7,681 bases of DNA from an uncultured Rhodospirillaceae bacterium (lineage in GTDB: Bacteria > Pseudomonadota > Alphaproteobacteria > Rhodospirillales > Casp-alpha2): the NCBI GenBank assembly GCA_913048145.1, contig CAJWVP010000135.1:1-7681 (forward strand), in the 5' to 3' direction. Position numbers and translations under genes: made by a program. The notes beneath the pieces are model-generated. The model worked only from the letters and a program-made list of their open reading frames with translations, had not been told where the DNA came from and did not search any database. Below are positions 1 through 6,701 of this stretch, in pieces; the first letter of the stretch is position 1; each line of letters opens with the position of its first letter.

Positions 1-384
1 AGCCACAGCCAAGGCATCCAGGACCTCACCCACAGCGGCACCCAGGCACAGATCGGCATTGCCAATGAGTCCAGCGCCGATTCGCGTTGCGCCGTACATT
101 CCCGACGCACTCATGGCGGCAATGCCGTTGGCGAACTCCATTTCGCCGACGGAGCGCAAACCTTCCGGGCCGTCGTTTTTGTACATGGTACCGCATTCGA
201 TGAAGACGGTGGCAACGATGTTGTGTCCGGCGCCTAAATCCGCCTGAAACTCATCCATCAGGTAACGTGGAGATACTCCATCGGGACGGAACTCCCACAG
301 GTGATGATGAGGGTCTATGATGGGGAGATGCGGCGCTAGCGTCTCCTCGACGGAAAGCACCAGCCAATCCTGATTGGTCGACAT
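1..384 (-). CDS. Amidohydrolase-family (amidohydrolase 2) protein, N-terminal part
   Basis: The first 128 codons are present, from the ATG at 384 to the window edge; the rest lies outside. Residues 22-30 read IDPHHHLWE, the N-terminal metal-site strand (HxH at H26 and H28) of the amidohydrolase-2 family of metal-dependent TIM-barrel hydrolases, which includes lactonases such as the 2-pyrone-4,6-dicarboxylate hydrolase. Further family-like segments are RYLMDEFQADLGAGHN (40-55), VATVFIECGTMYK (57-69), GEMEFANGIAAM (80-91) and the GLIGNADL region (105-112). Substrate cannot be told from this part. GAGG lies about 9 nt upstream of the start. The gene follows the 45-aa frame by 62 bp in the same direction with no clear terminator between, so read-through from the fdh operon is possible, though a link to formate metabolism is not evident. 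Full members are usually about 300 aa or more. Confidence 0.85.
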   Translation of the reverse strand, partial: MSTNQDWLVLSVEETLAPHLPIIDPHHHLWEFRPDGVSPRYLMDEFQADLGAGHNIVATVFIECGTMYKNDGPEGLRSVGEMEFANGIAAMSASGMYGATRIGAGLIGNADLCLGAAVGEVLDALAVA

Positions 385-395
385 ATCTTATGCCT

Positions 396-418
396 CGCGG
401 TGAATAACCTTCGCCGCG
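396..418 (-). other. Hairpin just upstream of the amidohydrolase gene
   Basis: On the minus strand CGCGG (418-414) pairs with CCGCG (400-396), and inside this GAA pairs with TTC across one mismatch, leaving a 5-nt loop. It ends right at the GAGG that probably serves as the ribosome binding site for the ATG at 384, so folding could modulate translation. No T-run follows, so it is not a terminator. Confidence 0.25.
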
Positions 419-446
419 TCAGCGTATTCTCGACATAACGTCGGTG

Positions 447-584
447 CTAGAGCCGCGTGCTGGACGACGAAAATTTCTCTCCCGCCGTCATGTTGGTGCT
501 GGTCATCACGATGCCCGCAACCACGGCTATTACAACTGCCGCGATAGTGCCCATCCAGAATGATTTCCACTTCTCTCCGGTCAT
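447..584 (-). CDS. Small single-span membrane protein (45 aa) downstream of fdhC
   Basis: A short frame runs from the ATG at 584 to TAG at 449-447. The product has a polar N-terminus (MTGEKWKSFW), one hydrophobic span of about 20 residues (M11 to S29: GTIAAVVIAVVAGIVM core) and a polar tail (TAGEKFSSSSTRL). The ribosome binding site is good, and the gene lies 18 bp after fdhC in the same direction. An overlapping frame on the same strand (570-388) has no membrane or domain character and is treated as a shadow. I do not recognise a family. Its position suggests a tiny accessory subunit or assembly factor of the FdhC membrane part, comparable in style to the small subunits of other respiratory complexes, but that is inference. 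It might instead belong functionally with the downstream amidohydrolase. Confidence 0.65.
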   Translation of the reverse strand: MTGEKWKSFWMGTIAAVVIAVVAGIVMTSTNMTAGEKFSSSSTRL

Positions 585-589
585 CTCAA

Positions 590-597
590 TTCTCCCC
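590..597 (-). promoter_or_regulatory. Ribosome binding site of the 45-aa membrane protein
   Basis: GGGGAGAA on the minus strand precedes the ATG at 584, with its GGGGA core 8 nt away, within the 18-bp gap after the fdhC stop. This is strong support that the very short frame 584-447 is translated. Confidence 0.6.
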
Positions 598-602
598 GCC
601 AC

Positions 603-1694
603 CTATTCCGCTGGTTGGCTCTCAGCACTTGCAGTGGCCTCATTATCCAGCTCCTCCACCCACAGACCATGGTGTTCTATTGCCCAGTTGCGGTCCACGT
701 GGCCATCGGCAACCGCATCGATAGCACCTTCCATGCCTAAAGATCCGATATAAATATGGGCGATGATAATGACGATCATGCCTATGCCGACGATCCCATG
801 CCACATGAGCGCATACTGAGTTTCCTGTAGGGGGCTCAAGACCGTGGGGAAATCAAAGCCGAAGACATTTATGATCTTGAAGGTGCCGGCAAACATCTGC
901 AGCTCAAACGGGAACAGTAGCGCCAGCCCCGACGTGGACAGCGATGCTCCACCCACTATCACAGACCAGAAGATTAGCTTTTGTCCTGCATTGAACCTCT
1001 TCGCAGGCGGATGCATACCCTTGGTAAAGAGGCCCCCGCCTTTAGCCAGCCATTTGATGTCCGTGGGACCTGGAATGTTGTCCTTAACCCAAAGGATGAA
1101 CATCATAACGATACCGATCATAAAGGCCCAAGCGATATAGTTGTGCGCCATCTTTCCCCACATTGACACGGCCGCGAAGGCTTCCTTACCGATCAGCACC
1201 GGCATAAATAGCTTGCCGTATAGAACGTTTAAGCCTGTCAACGAGAGGATTATAAAGCTGGACGCAGTCATCCAGTGTGTGAACCGCTCCAATGTGTTGA
1301 ATCGTTCGATAGTTTGGCCTTCGGGATCCCGACCGGCGTCAATCTTGATTTTGCCGCGAATGATGAAGAAGACGAACAAGACGAGGACCACGATGACCAT
1401 GGCGGTGACACCCGTGCTGGCCATCTTGCCGTTGCGGAAGGCCCGGAACTCGTCACCATCCGATTGCACCAACTGAGCAGCCTTTTTATCGGGAATGCTT
1501 ACCGTACCGCGCACGCCCTTGCGGATGGCGCGCCAAAATTCTGCATCCGAGGTGCTGCCCGACCAGCCACCGGGGACCTGGCCACCAGATTGCGCAGCCG
1601 CGGGCTGCACGGACAACATCGGTGATCCAGTTAAACCGGCGAAAACAAGAATGCTCAAAACGGCCAAAAGGCGGCGCAGTTTCTTGCCTGTCAT
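603..1694 (-). CDS. fdhC: Formate dehydrogenase cytochrome b (gamma) subunit
   Basis: The 363-aa membrane subunit takes electrons from FdhB through two b-haems to quinone. A cleavable signal peptide (residues 1 to about 35, ending PAAAQ) is followed by a periplasmic segment with the family signature EFWRAIRKGVRGTVSIPDKK (52-71). The first span is about 96-113, then the cytochrome b561-like core with spans near 143-160, 183-203, 240-262 and 297-318. Probable haem ligands are H140 (RFTHW), H184 (MAHNY), H299 (MWHG) and H313 (AHIYIG); the 14-residue gap between the last two matches E. coli FdnI. The N-terminal extension makes it longer than FdnI, which is usual for FDH3-type gamma subunits. An AGAGGGAA site precedes the ATG at 1694. 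It follows the lipoprotein gene by 41 bp and precedes the 45-aa membrane protein gene by 18 bp. Confidence 0.95.
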   Translation of the reverse strand: MTGKKLRRLLAVLSILVFAGLTGSPMLSVQPAAAQSGGQVPGGWSGSTSDAEFWRAIRKGVRGTVSIPDKKAAQLVQSDGDEFRAFRNGKMASTGVTAMVIVVLVLFVFFIIRGKIKIDAGRDPEGQTIERFNTLERFTHWMTASSFIILSLTGLNVLYGKLFMPVLIGKEAFAAVSMWGKMAHNYIAWAFMIGIVMMFILWVKDNIPGPTDIKWLAKGGGLFTKGMHPPAKRFNAGQKLIFWSVIVGGASLSTSGLALLFPFELQMFAGTFKIINVFGFDFPTVLSPLQETQYALMWHGIVGIGMIVIIIAHIYIGSLGMEGAIDAVADGHVDRNWAIEHHGLWVEELDNEATASAESQPAE

Positions 1695-1735
1695 GACATC
1701 ATTCCCTCTTCTTTGCGTGCTCGTATGTTCACGGC

Positions 1736-2059
1736 CTAAGGCCCTTTTTGATTAGCGGCGCGAGAATTTAATTTGCCGAAAAAGGCCGCACTATTAGACG
1801 GTGTGCGCACGGAGCTCGACCTCGACGGCGCTGCCAAAATACCACCCCCACCGGTTACCTGCACGACCCCACTCTGGAGCCTGGCCCGACGCACTAAAAC
1901 ATCCCGTTGCTTATTAGATAACTGTGTATCAGGTTTACCCAGGTACACACCGGGTTCAAATTTGGTGATGCGATCGCGCTTATCATCCAGGCATCCCGTG
2001 AGGACAACGCCGGCGATGATCAGGACGCTTACAGTCCGAAGCGTGTAAAGGGCCTTCAT
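1736..2059 (-). CDS. Small lipoprotein of unknown function within the fdh operon
   Basis: I recognise no named family. The product is 107 aa from the ATG at 2059. The N-terminus is a lipoprotein signal: MKALYTLRTV, a hydrophobic run, then lipobox L20-T21-G22-C23, so the mature protein would be lipid-anchored at C23. After it come charged residues (DDKRDR), the segment GVYLGKPDTQLSNKQRDVL (38-55), a basic stretch (VRRAR) and a Gly/Ser-rich, apparently disordered end (VTGGGGILAAPSRSSS onward). The frame extends upstream to an ATG at 2128, but that start would lie before a hairpin and add 23 residues ahead of the signal peptide, so it is rejected. A weak AAGAG site lies close upstream of 2059. 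It sits between fdhB and fdhC and ends 41 bp before fdhC. A role in anchoring or assembling the periplasmic enzyme is inference from position only. Confidence 0.8.
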   Translation of the reverse strand: MKALYTLRTVSVLIIAGVVLTGCLDDKRDRITKFEPGVYLGKPDTQLSNKQRDVLVRRARLQSGVVQVTGGGGILAAPSRSSSVRTPSNSAAFFGKLNSRAANQKGP

Positions 2060-2096
2060 GCCGCTCTTATCCCTATCCCGTCTCGATATGTCCCCG

Positions 2097-2122
2097 AAAA
2101 ATTTGGATACCCGACGGTATCC
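2097..2122 (-). terminator. Hairpin with T-run between fdhB and the lipoprotein gene
   Basis: On the minus strand GGATACC (2122-2116), loop GTCG, GGTATCC (2111-2105) forms a perfect 7-bp stem, followed by AAATTTTT (2104-2097). This has the form of a modest rho-independent terminator. It sits 37 nt before the lipoprotein start codon and inside the operon, so it would act as an internal terminator or attenuator, lowering expression of the lipoprotein and fdhC relative to fdhA-fdhB. Confidence 0.45.
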
Positions 2123-2147
2123 GCACATCTCGGGGATTAATAACGCA

Positions 2148-2183
2148 GGGCGGCGGCATCCAGTATATTGGATACCGCCGCCC
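2148..2183 (-). other. Strong GC-rich hairpin downstream of fdhB
   Basis: On the minus strand GGGCGGCGGTATCCA (2183-2169) pairs with TGGATGCCGCCGCCC (2162-2148) around a 6-nt loop, with 14 of 15 positions as Watson-Crick pairs. It starts about 20 nt after the fdhB stop. The following sequence (TGCGTTATTAAT) has no proper T-run, so it is more likely an mRNA 3'-end protector or attenuator element than an efficient intrinsic terminator by itself. Confidence 0.6.
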
Positions 2184-2204
2184 CAATCGCTTACATCTAA
2201 GAGT

Positions 2205-2801
2205 TTAAGACCCCGCCTTCAACTGATAGGCGGTACCCCAACCCCAAGCGCCAGAGCCGAAGCCACGGCTAACGATCCGCTCGCGGTAAATGTTGCTGAG
2301 CATGTCGCCGTCGCCGCCCAAGAGAGCCTTGGTCGAGCACATTTCGGCGCATAGCGGCAGCTTACCTTCCGCCAGACGGTTCTTGCCGTACTTCTGGAAC
2401 TCAGCGGCGGAGTTGTCGTCCTCCGGACCGCCGGCGCAGAAAGTACACTTGTCCATTTTTCCGCGGCTACCATAGTTACCCGCCTGCGGGTACTGCGGCG
2501 CCCCAAAGGGACAAGCAAAGAAGCAATAGCCACACCCGATACAGAGATCTTTCGAGTGAAGAACCACGCCTTCTTCGGTTTCGTAAATGCAATCCACGGG
2601 GCAGACCGCAATGCACGGTGCGTCAGAGCAGTGCATGCAAGCCACAGATATGGACCGCTCGCCCGGCTTTCCATCATTGATGGTCACCACGCGGCGGCGG
2701 TTGACGCCCCACGGCACCTCATGTTCGTTCTTACATGCGGTGACACAAGCGTTGCATTCAATGCAGCGCTCGGCATCGCAAAGGAACTTCATTCTTGCCA
2801 T
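2205..2801 (-). CDS. fdhB: Formate dehydrogenase iron-sulfur (beta) subunit
   Basis: This 198-aa electron-transfer subunit carries four [4Fe-4S] clusters from FdhA to FdhC. Four cysteine groups are visible: C13, C16, C19, C23; C55, C58, C63, C67; C87, C90, C93, C97; and C119, C122, C151, C155, arranged as in the FdnH/FdoH and DMSO-reductase B families. It ends soon after the last cluster (GAWGWGTAYQLKAGS) and lacks the C-terminal transmembrane helix of E. coli FdnH, so membrane attachment must depend on FdhC; short beta subunits are normal for FDH3-type enzymes. No signal peptide is present, so it is probably exported together with FdhA through the Tat system. The ATG at 2801 has a strong AAGGAG site 7 nt upstream and lies 17 bp after the fdhA stop, consistent with translational coupling. 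Confidence 0.96.
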   Translation of the reverse strand: MARMKFLCDAERCIECNACVTACKNEHEVPWGVNRRRVVTINDGKPGERSISVACMHCSDAPCIAVCPVDCIYETEEGVVLHSKDLCIGCGYCFFACPFGAPQYPQAGNYGSRGKMDKCTFCAGGPEDDNSAAEFQKYGKNRLAEGKLPLCAEMCSTKALLGGDGDMLSNIYRERIVSRGFGSGAWGWGTAYQLKAGS

Positions 2802-2818
2802 GATATTTCTCCTTTACC

Positions 2819-5686
2819 TTACGCTGCTTCAATTCTGCAGAGGGTTGTCTTGGTTTCCTGCATTTGGGTCACCGAGTCATACCCGTAGGTACCACACATG
2901 TTGGACGCTTCACCCAACACGTAGGGATCACTACCCTCCGGGTATTTTGACCTGAGGTCTTTGCCCTGCCAATGACCACCAAAGTGGAACGGCATAAAGG
3001 CGACACCCTGGGCAACACGTTCGGTTACCAAGGCTTTGACAAGAACCTTGCCCCCCTCGGGTGAATAGACCCACATGTCTGCACCATCGCGAATACCGGC
3101 GTTGTTGGCATCCACGGGGTGAACTTCACAGAACATGTCTTGCTGCAATTCAGCCAACCATTTCACTGACCGGCTCTCATCACCGCCACCCTCATATTCA
3201 ACCAAGCGTCCGGATGTGAGAATCGTCGGAAAGTCTTTCGAGAAGTCTTTCTTCTGAATGGACGCGTACATGGTCGGAAGGCGATAGGCCTTTTTATCCT
3301 TGTACGTAGAGTACTTGGGCAGAAGATCGCGCCGGGGCGTGTACAACGGTTCACGATGCAGGGGCACCGGATCCGGGAACGTCCAGACGACGGTCCGCGC
3401 TTTCGCGTTACCGAAAGGCGCACAGCCGTGCTTAATGGCAACCCGCTGGATACCGCCGGAAAGGTCGGTTTTCCAGTTGGTCTTATCCCCGGCGACCTTT
3501 TCGATGGCGGCGCGCTCGTCGGCGGTCAGGTCCGAATCCCAGCCTAGCTTCTTCAGCATGGCCATGCTGAATTCGGGGTGACCATCCTTGAGTTCGTTAC
3601 CCACCGGGTAGGAGCCTTCAGCCAGAAGGTTTTCACCCTTCCGCTCCACGCCGAAGCGAGCCCGGAAGTTCAAACCACCTTCAGCAACCGGCTTCGACGG
3701 ATCATAAAGAACCGGCGTCCCCGGGTGCTTCATTTCAGCGGTCCCCCAGCACGGCCACGGCAGACCATAGTAGTCACCATCGGCCGGACCGCCGCGCGCA
3801 AGGAGCGTGGTCTTGTCGAAGGTAGATTGGTTCTGCATGTGCGTGCGTAGGCGTTCGGGTGACTGCCCCGTGTAACCAATCGTCCACATGCCCGTATTGA
3901 ATTCGCGGGTCACGTCTTCGATCAGCGGCTCGTCATTGTTGACTTTGATGTTCTTGAACATCTCTTTCTCAAAGCCGAGCTTTTTCGCGAGCTTGTAAAT
4001 GATCGTGTGATCCGGTAGCGATTCGTAAACCGGGTCGACGATCTTTTCACGCCATTGCAAAGAGCGGTTGGACGCAGTTACGGAACCATAGGTTTCGAAC
4101 TGTGTCGCCGCTGGTAACACGTAGATACCATCCTTGCGGTCCGGAATGACGGCGGCGAAGGTCGGCACCGGATCGATGATCACCATCAAATCCAGCTTCT
4201 CCATCGCAGTCTTCATTTCCGGCAGGCGGGTTTGCGAGTTCACAGCGTGACCCCACAGCACCATGGCCCGGACGTTGTCCGGCTGGTCTATATTCTTTTT
4301 GTCTTCAAGAATACCGTCGATCCAGCGGCTGACCGGAATGCCCTTGGACTGCATCAGTTTCTCGGATGCAAAACGACCTTTCAGATAGTCGTAGTCTACA
4401 TCCCAGACCCGCGCCCAGTGCTTCCACGAACCCTTCTTTAGACCATAATAGCCCGGTAAGGAGTGCGACAGGATGCAGAAGTCGGTGGCACCCTGAACGT
4501 TATCGTGGCCGCGGAAAATATTGGCGCCGCCGCCGGAGCGGCCGATGTTGCCAAGCGCCAACATCAGTATGCAATAGGCCCTTGTGTTGTTGTTGCCGTT
4601 GGTGTGCTGGGTGCCGCCCATGCACCATACGATGGTGCCGGGGCGGTTGTTGGCCAGCGTCCGGGCAACCCGCTTGAGTTGCGCACCCGGAACACCGGTG
4701 ACCCGTTCGGTCTCTTCAGGCGTCCATTTCGCGACTTCGGACCGGATCTGATCCATACCCCAAACGCGCTGTTTGATGTATTGCTTATCTTCCCAGCCAT
4801 TTTCGAAGATGTGATGCAGGATACCCCAGATCAGCGCCACGTCCGTGCCTGGACGGAAACGCACGAACTCATCGGCGTGGGCCGCCGTCCGCGTGAACCG
4901 TGGGTCACAAACGATCAAAGCAGAGTTGTTCTGCTCTTTCGCCTTGAGGATATGCTGCACAGCTACAGGGTGCGCCTCGGCCGGGTTCGACCCGATCAGG
5001 AACATGGCACGCGAATTGTGCATGTCATTGTAGCTGTTCGTCATCGCGCCATAGCCCCAGGTGTTCGCAACACCGGCAACCGTAGTCGAGTGACAGATTC
5101 GTGCCTGATGATCACCGTTGTTCGAGCCCCAGAAGGCATAAAACTTTCGGAACAGGTAGGACTGCTCGTTATTAAACTTTGCAGAACCCAGCCAGTAGAC
5201 GGAATCTGGACCGGACGACTTGCGGATGTCGAGCATCTTATCGCCGATCTCGTTGATCGCGTCATCCCAGCTCAATTTCTTCCACTGGCCACCTTCCAAT
5301 TTCATTGGGTAGCGCAGACGCCGCTCATTGTGGGCGTGTTCGCGGACGGCAGCTCCCTTGGCACAGTGTGCACCTAGGTTGAAGGGGCTTTCAAAGCCCG
5401 GCTCCTGACCAACCCACACACCATTGGCAACTTCACCAACAACGGTGCAGCCGACTGAGCAGTGCGTACATACGGATTTAATTTTACTGATTTTTGCGGT
5501 CGCAGCTTGGGCTTTCGCCTGCTTCGCCATACCCAAAGGCGTGGCTGCCGCAAGCGCGGCCCCTCCAGCGGTGAGTCCTGAGCGTCTCAGGAATGTCCGG
5601 CGGTCCATCGCACCGCCGATCACACCAGCCAGGGCCTTCTTCAAACGGGGGCCATTCGCCACCCCGTTGCTCTTTTTCGTGAGCAT
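2819..5686 (-). CDS. fdhA: Formate dehydrogenase catalytic (alpha) subunit, Mo/W-bis-MGD, Cys type
   Basis: The 955-aa catalytic subunit oxidises formate to CO2 at a bis-MGD molybdenum or tungsten centre. A Tat signal (twin arginine R29-R30 in DRRTFLRRSG, then a hydrophobic stretch to about residue 60) sends the folded protein to the periplasm. The proximal [4Fe-4S] cluster is held by C73, C76, C80 and C108. The active site is ARICHS with C198 and H199. The codon is TGT, so this is the cysteine form and needs no selenocysteine insertion. The remaining body follows the molybdopterin oxidoreductase fold through the C-terminal dinucleotide-binding domain (SGRLVEYEGGGDE, then PFHFGGHWQGKDL). Length is close to the FDH3 norm and slightly below E. 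coli FdnG. The start is the ATG at 5686 with AGGGAG 9 nt upstream; the internal ATG at residue 27, just before the twin arginines, has a poorer site. It is 26 bp after the small Tat gene and 17 bp before fdhB. Confidence 0.97.
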   Translation of the reverse strand: MLTKKSNGVANGPRLKKALAGVIGGAMDRRTFLRRSGLTAGGAALAAATPLGMAKQAKAQAATAKISKIKSVCTHCSVGCTVVGEVANGVWVGQEPGFESPFNLGAHCAKGAAVREHAHNERRLRYPMKLEGGQWKKLSWDDAINEIGDKMLDIRKSSGPDSVYWLGSAKFNNEQSYLFRKFYAFWGSNNGDHQARICHSTTVAGVANTWGYGAMTNSYNDMHNSRAMFLIGSNPAEAHPVAVQHILKAKEQNNSALIVCDPRFTRTAAHADEFVRFRPGTDVALIWGILHHIFENGWEDKQYIKQRVWGMDQIRSEVAKWTPEETERVTGVPGAQLKRVARTLANNRPGTIVWCMGGTQHTNGNNNTRAYCILMLALGNIGRSGGGANIFRGHDNVQGATDFCILSHSLPGYYGLKKGSWKHWARVWDVDYDYLKGRFASEKLMQSKGIPVSRWIDGILEDKKNIDQPDNVRAMVLWGHAVNSQTRLPEMKTAMEKLDLMVIIDPVPTFAAVIPDRKDGIYVLPAATQFETYGSVTASNRSLQWREKIVDPVYESLPDHTIIYKLAKKLGFEKEMFKNIKVNNDEPLIEDVTREFNTGMWTIGYTGQSPERLRTHMQNQSTFDKTTLLARGGPADGDYYGLPWPCWGTAEMKHPGTPVLYDPSKPVAEGGLNFRARFGVERKGENLLAEGSYPVGNELKDGHPEFSMAMLKKLGWDSDLTADERAAIEKVAGDKTNWKTDLSGGIQRVAIKHGCAPFGNAKARTVVWTFPDPVPLHREPLYTPRRDLLPKYSTYKDKKAYRLPTMYASIQKKDFSKDFPTILTSGRLVEYEGGGDESRSVKWLAELQQDMFCEVHPVDANNAGIRDGADMWVYSPEGGKVLVKALVTERVAQGVAFMPFHFGGHWQGKDLRSKYPEGSDPYVLGEASNMCGTYGYDSVTQMQETKTTLCRIEAA

Positions 5687-5712
5687 AAAAATTTACTCCC
5701 TATGGCTTGTGG

Positions 5713-5907
5713 TTAGAACCGGGCGAGCTCGTAATACTTCATCACGTGCTCTGTTTCCTGATAGCCGGACTTTTGCCCGCTCTCAGGTGTCGCTGCCTTA
5801 GCGTCATTCGATGAAAGCGCAACCGCTGCACCCGCAGCGGCGCCGGTCATCCCGGCGGCCTTCAGGAATTCACGTCTCGGCAGGGTTTTGGCATCTTTGT
5901 CTGCCAT
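5713..5907 (-). CDS. Small Tat-signal protein of the formate dehydrogenase region
   Basis: The product is 64 aa from the ATG at 5907. It opens with a Tat signal: twin arginine in LPRREFLKAAG (R11, R12), then an Ala/Gly-rich hydrophobic stretch (about 18-31) and a possible AKA cleavage site near residue 38. The C-terminus, ETEHVMKYYELARF (51-64), is the conserved end of the family known as formate dehydrogenase region TAT target (TIGR02811, recalled rather than searched). Members sit just upstream of the catalytic subunit, as here (26 bp before fdhA). The role is unproven; a small subunit or an export/assembly partner of FdhA is usually suggested. The ribosome binding site is good and length is normal for the family, so it is intact. 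Confidence 0.88.
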   Translation of the reverse strand: MADKDAKTLPRREFLKAAGMTGAAAGAAVALSSNDAKAATPESGQKSGYQETEHVMKYYELARF

Positions 5908-5913
5908 GGTCTT

Positions 5914-5919
5914 CTCCCT
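5914..5919 (-). promoter_or_regulatory. Ribosome binding site fixing the start of the Tat protein
   Basis: AGGGAG on the minus strand lies 6 nt before the ATG at 5907. It favours this start over an in-frame ATG at 5934, which would add nine residues (MGVNSREKT) ahead of the Tat signal. Confidence 0.7.
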
Positions 5920-5951
5920 ACTGTTAACTCCCAAATACGTTTCGTCTCAAA

Positions 5952-5973
5952 CCGGCGTTCATGTGAGCGCCAG
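5952..5973 (-). other. Hairpin between torD and the small Tat gene
   Basis: On the minus strand CTGGCG (5973-5968) pairs with CGCCGG (5957-5952), six pairs including one U-G, around a 10-nt loop, followed by TTTGAG. The short T-run makes it at most a weak terminator. It could lower or protect the mRNA at the boundary between the chaperone and the structural genes. Confidence 0.25.
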
Positions 5974-5993
5974 GGTTACTGCACGACCGAACG

Positions 5994-6677
5994 TCAGGCC
6001 GTCATCTCAAATGCCTCGGCCTCCACCGCCATGAAAAACTTTCCGACGGTGCCCACGGGCATATAGAAGACGGCCGCGTCGGCCCCCTCCAAATCTCCGA
6101 ACAACCGGGCGGCCCACGGAGCCAGGTGTCTTTGGAAAAACGATTTTTGCTTGGCCAGCCCCACACCTTCGCAGCTCCGAGCACCGAGCGTACCGGTGAT
6201 CAGGCCATGCATGACCTCACACAGGAAGGCGATATGGTCTTCCGGCTCTTTATTGAGCCCCGACACGGTAATGCCGAGTTCCAAGAGATCCTGGCGGAGG
6301 TTGGCCAAAGGTTTATCATTAATGAAGCCGGTCCGATAAAAGGATGCCGTCGGCGTGATTTCCCCGCCGGCTCCGAAACCGTAGAACAGGCGCGTATATT
6401 CGTCCTCCACCTGAGCGCGCGGGGTTCGGGCCGCAAGAGTTCCAAGGTTGGACAAGGCGGCACCCATTTCGGTACCGTCATCCGCATCGGCGAGCTCGCG
6501 CACAATTTCCAAGGTTTCGTTGGAGGGCGGCGATGCCAGCACTCGCGCCAACAGCCCGTAAACGTTTGCCCGCAGCATATCCTCACCGGATATAGCGGTC
6601 GTCGTTTCAGTCTCCACCTGATCCGGAGGTGTGGGCCCTGCAGGACCGACGCTGTCCGATACTATGTTTGGCTGCAA
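5994..6677 (-). CDS. TorD/DmsD-family molybdoenzyme chaperone for formate dehydrogenase
   Basis: This 227-aa protein belongs to the TorD/DmsD family of cytoplasmic all-helical chaperones. They bind the Tat signal or body of a molybdoenzyme and hold it back from export until its cofactor is inserted. Supporting motifs are RANVYGLLARVLASPP (residues 36-51), DEYTRLFYG (92-100), the family hallmark EPEDHIAFLCEVM (144-156) and SFFQRHLAPWAARLF (179-193). Length is normal. The start is a TTG with an AAGGA site 9 nt upstream. The first 33 residues are Pro/Thr/Glu-rich and look disordered, so initiation at the internal ATG (6578, preceded by GTGAGG at rather short spacing) is possible. It is the first gene after the candidate promoter and lies 86 bp before the small Tat gene. 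Its client is almost certainly FdhA, inferred from position. It is distinct from FdhE and FdhD, which are not in this window. Confidence 0.9.
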   Translation of the reverse strand: MQPNIVSDSVGPAGPTPPDQVETETTTAISGEDMLRANVYGLLARVLASPPSNETLEIVRELADADDGTEMGAALSNLGTLAARTPRAQVEDEYTRLFYGFGAGGEITPTASFYRTGFINDKPLANLRQDLLELGITVSGLNKEPEDHIAFLCEVMHGLITGTLGARSCEGVGLAKQKSFFQRHLAPWAARLFGDLEGADAAVFYMPVGTVGKFFMAVEAEAFEMTA

Positions 6678-6686
6678 GAATATAGG

Positions 6687-6691
6687 TCCTT
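6687..6691 (-). promoter_or_regulatory. Ribosome binding site supporting the torD TTG start
   Basis: AAGGA on the minus strand lies 9 nt before the TTG at 6677-6675. An in-frame TAA just upstream excludes a longer start. This is the main reason to prefer TTG over the internal ATG (residue 34, at 6578). Confidence 0.55.
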
Positions 6692-6701
6692 GTTCAACTT
6701 A

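Noticed and set aside
59..247. Plus-strand 62-codon frame at the left edge
   Set aside because: It is antisense to the amidohydrolase-family frame, which carries clear family motifs.
388..570. Minus-strand 60-codon frame starting MEIILDGHYRG
   Set aside because: It overlaps the 45-aa membrane protein in another frame, has no good ribosome binding site and a His/Gly/Arg-rich composition typical of a shifted frame.
2060..2128. Upstream extension of the lipoprotein frame to an ATG at 2128
   Set aside because: It would place 23 charged residues before a clean lipoprotein signal, and its start lies before the terminator-like hairpin.
5083..5102. Possible selenocysteine at the FdhA active site
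   Set aside because: The codon for residue 198 is TGT (Cys), not TGA, so no selenocysteine insertion element is needed.
4463..5377. Long plus-strand open frame (304 codons) opposite fdhA
   Set aside because: It lies entirely antisense to the well-supported fdhA, shows no recognisable domain, and its length is explained by the codon bias of fdhA on the other strand.
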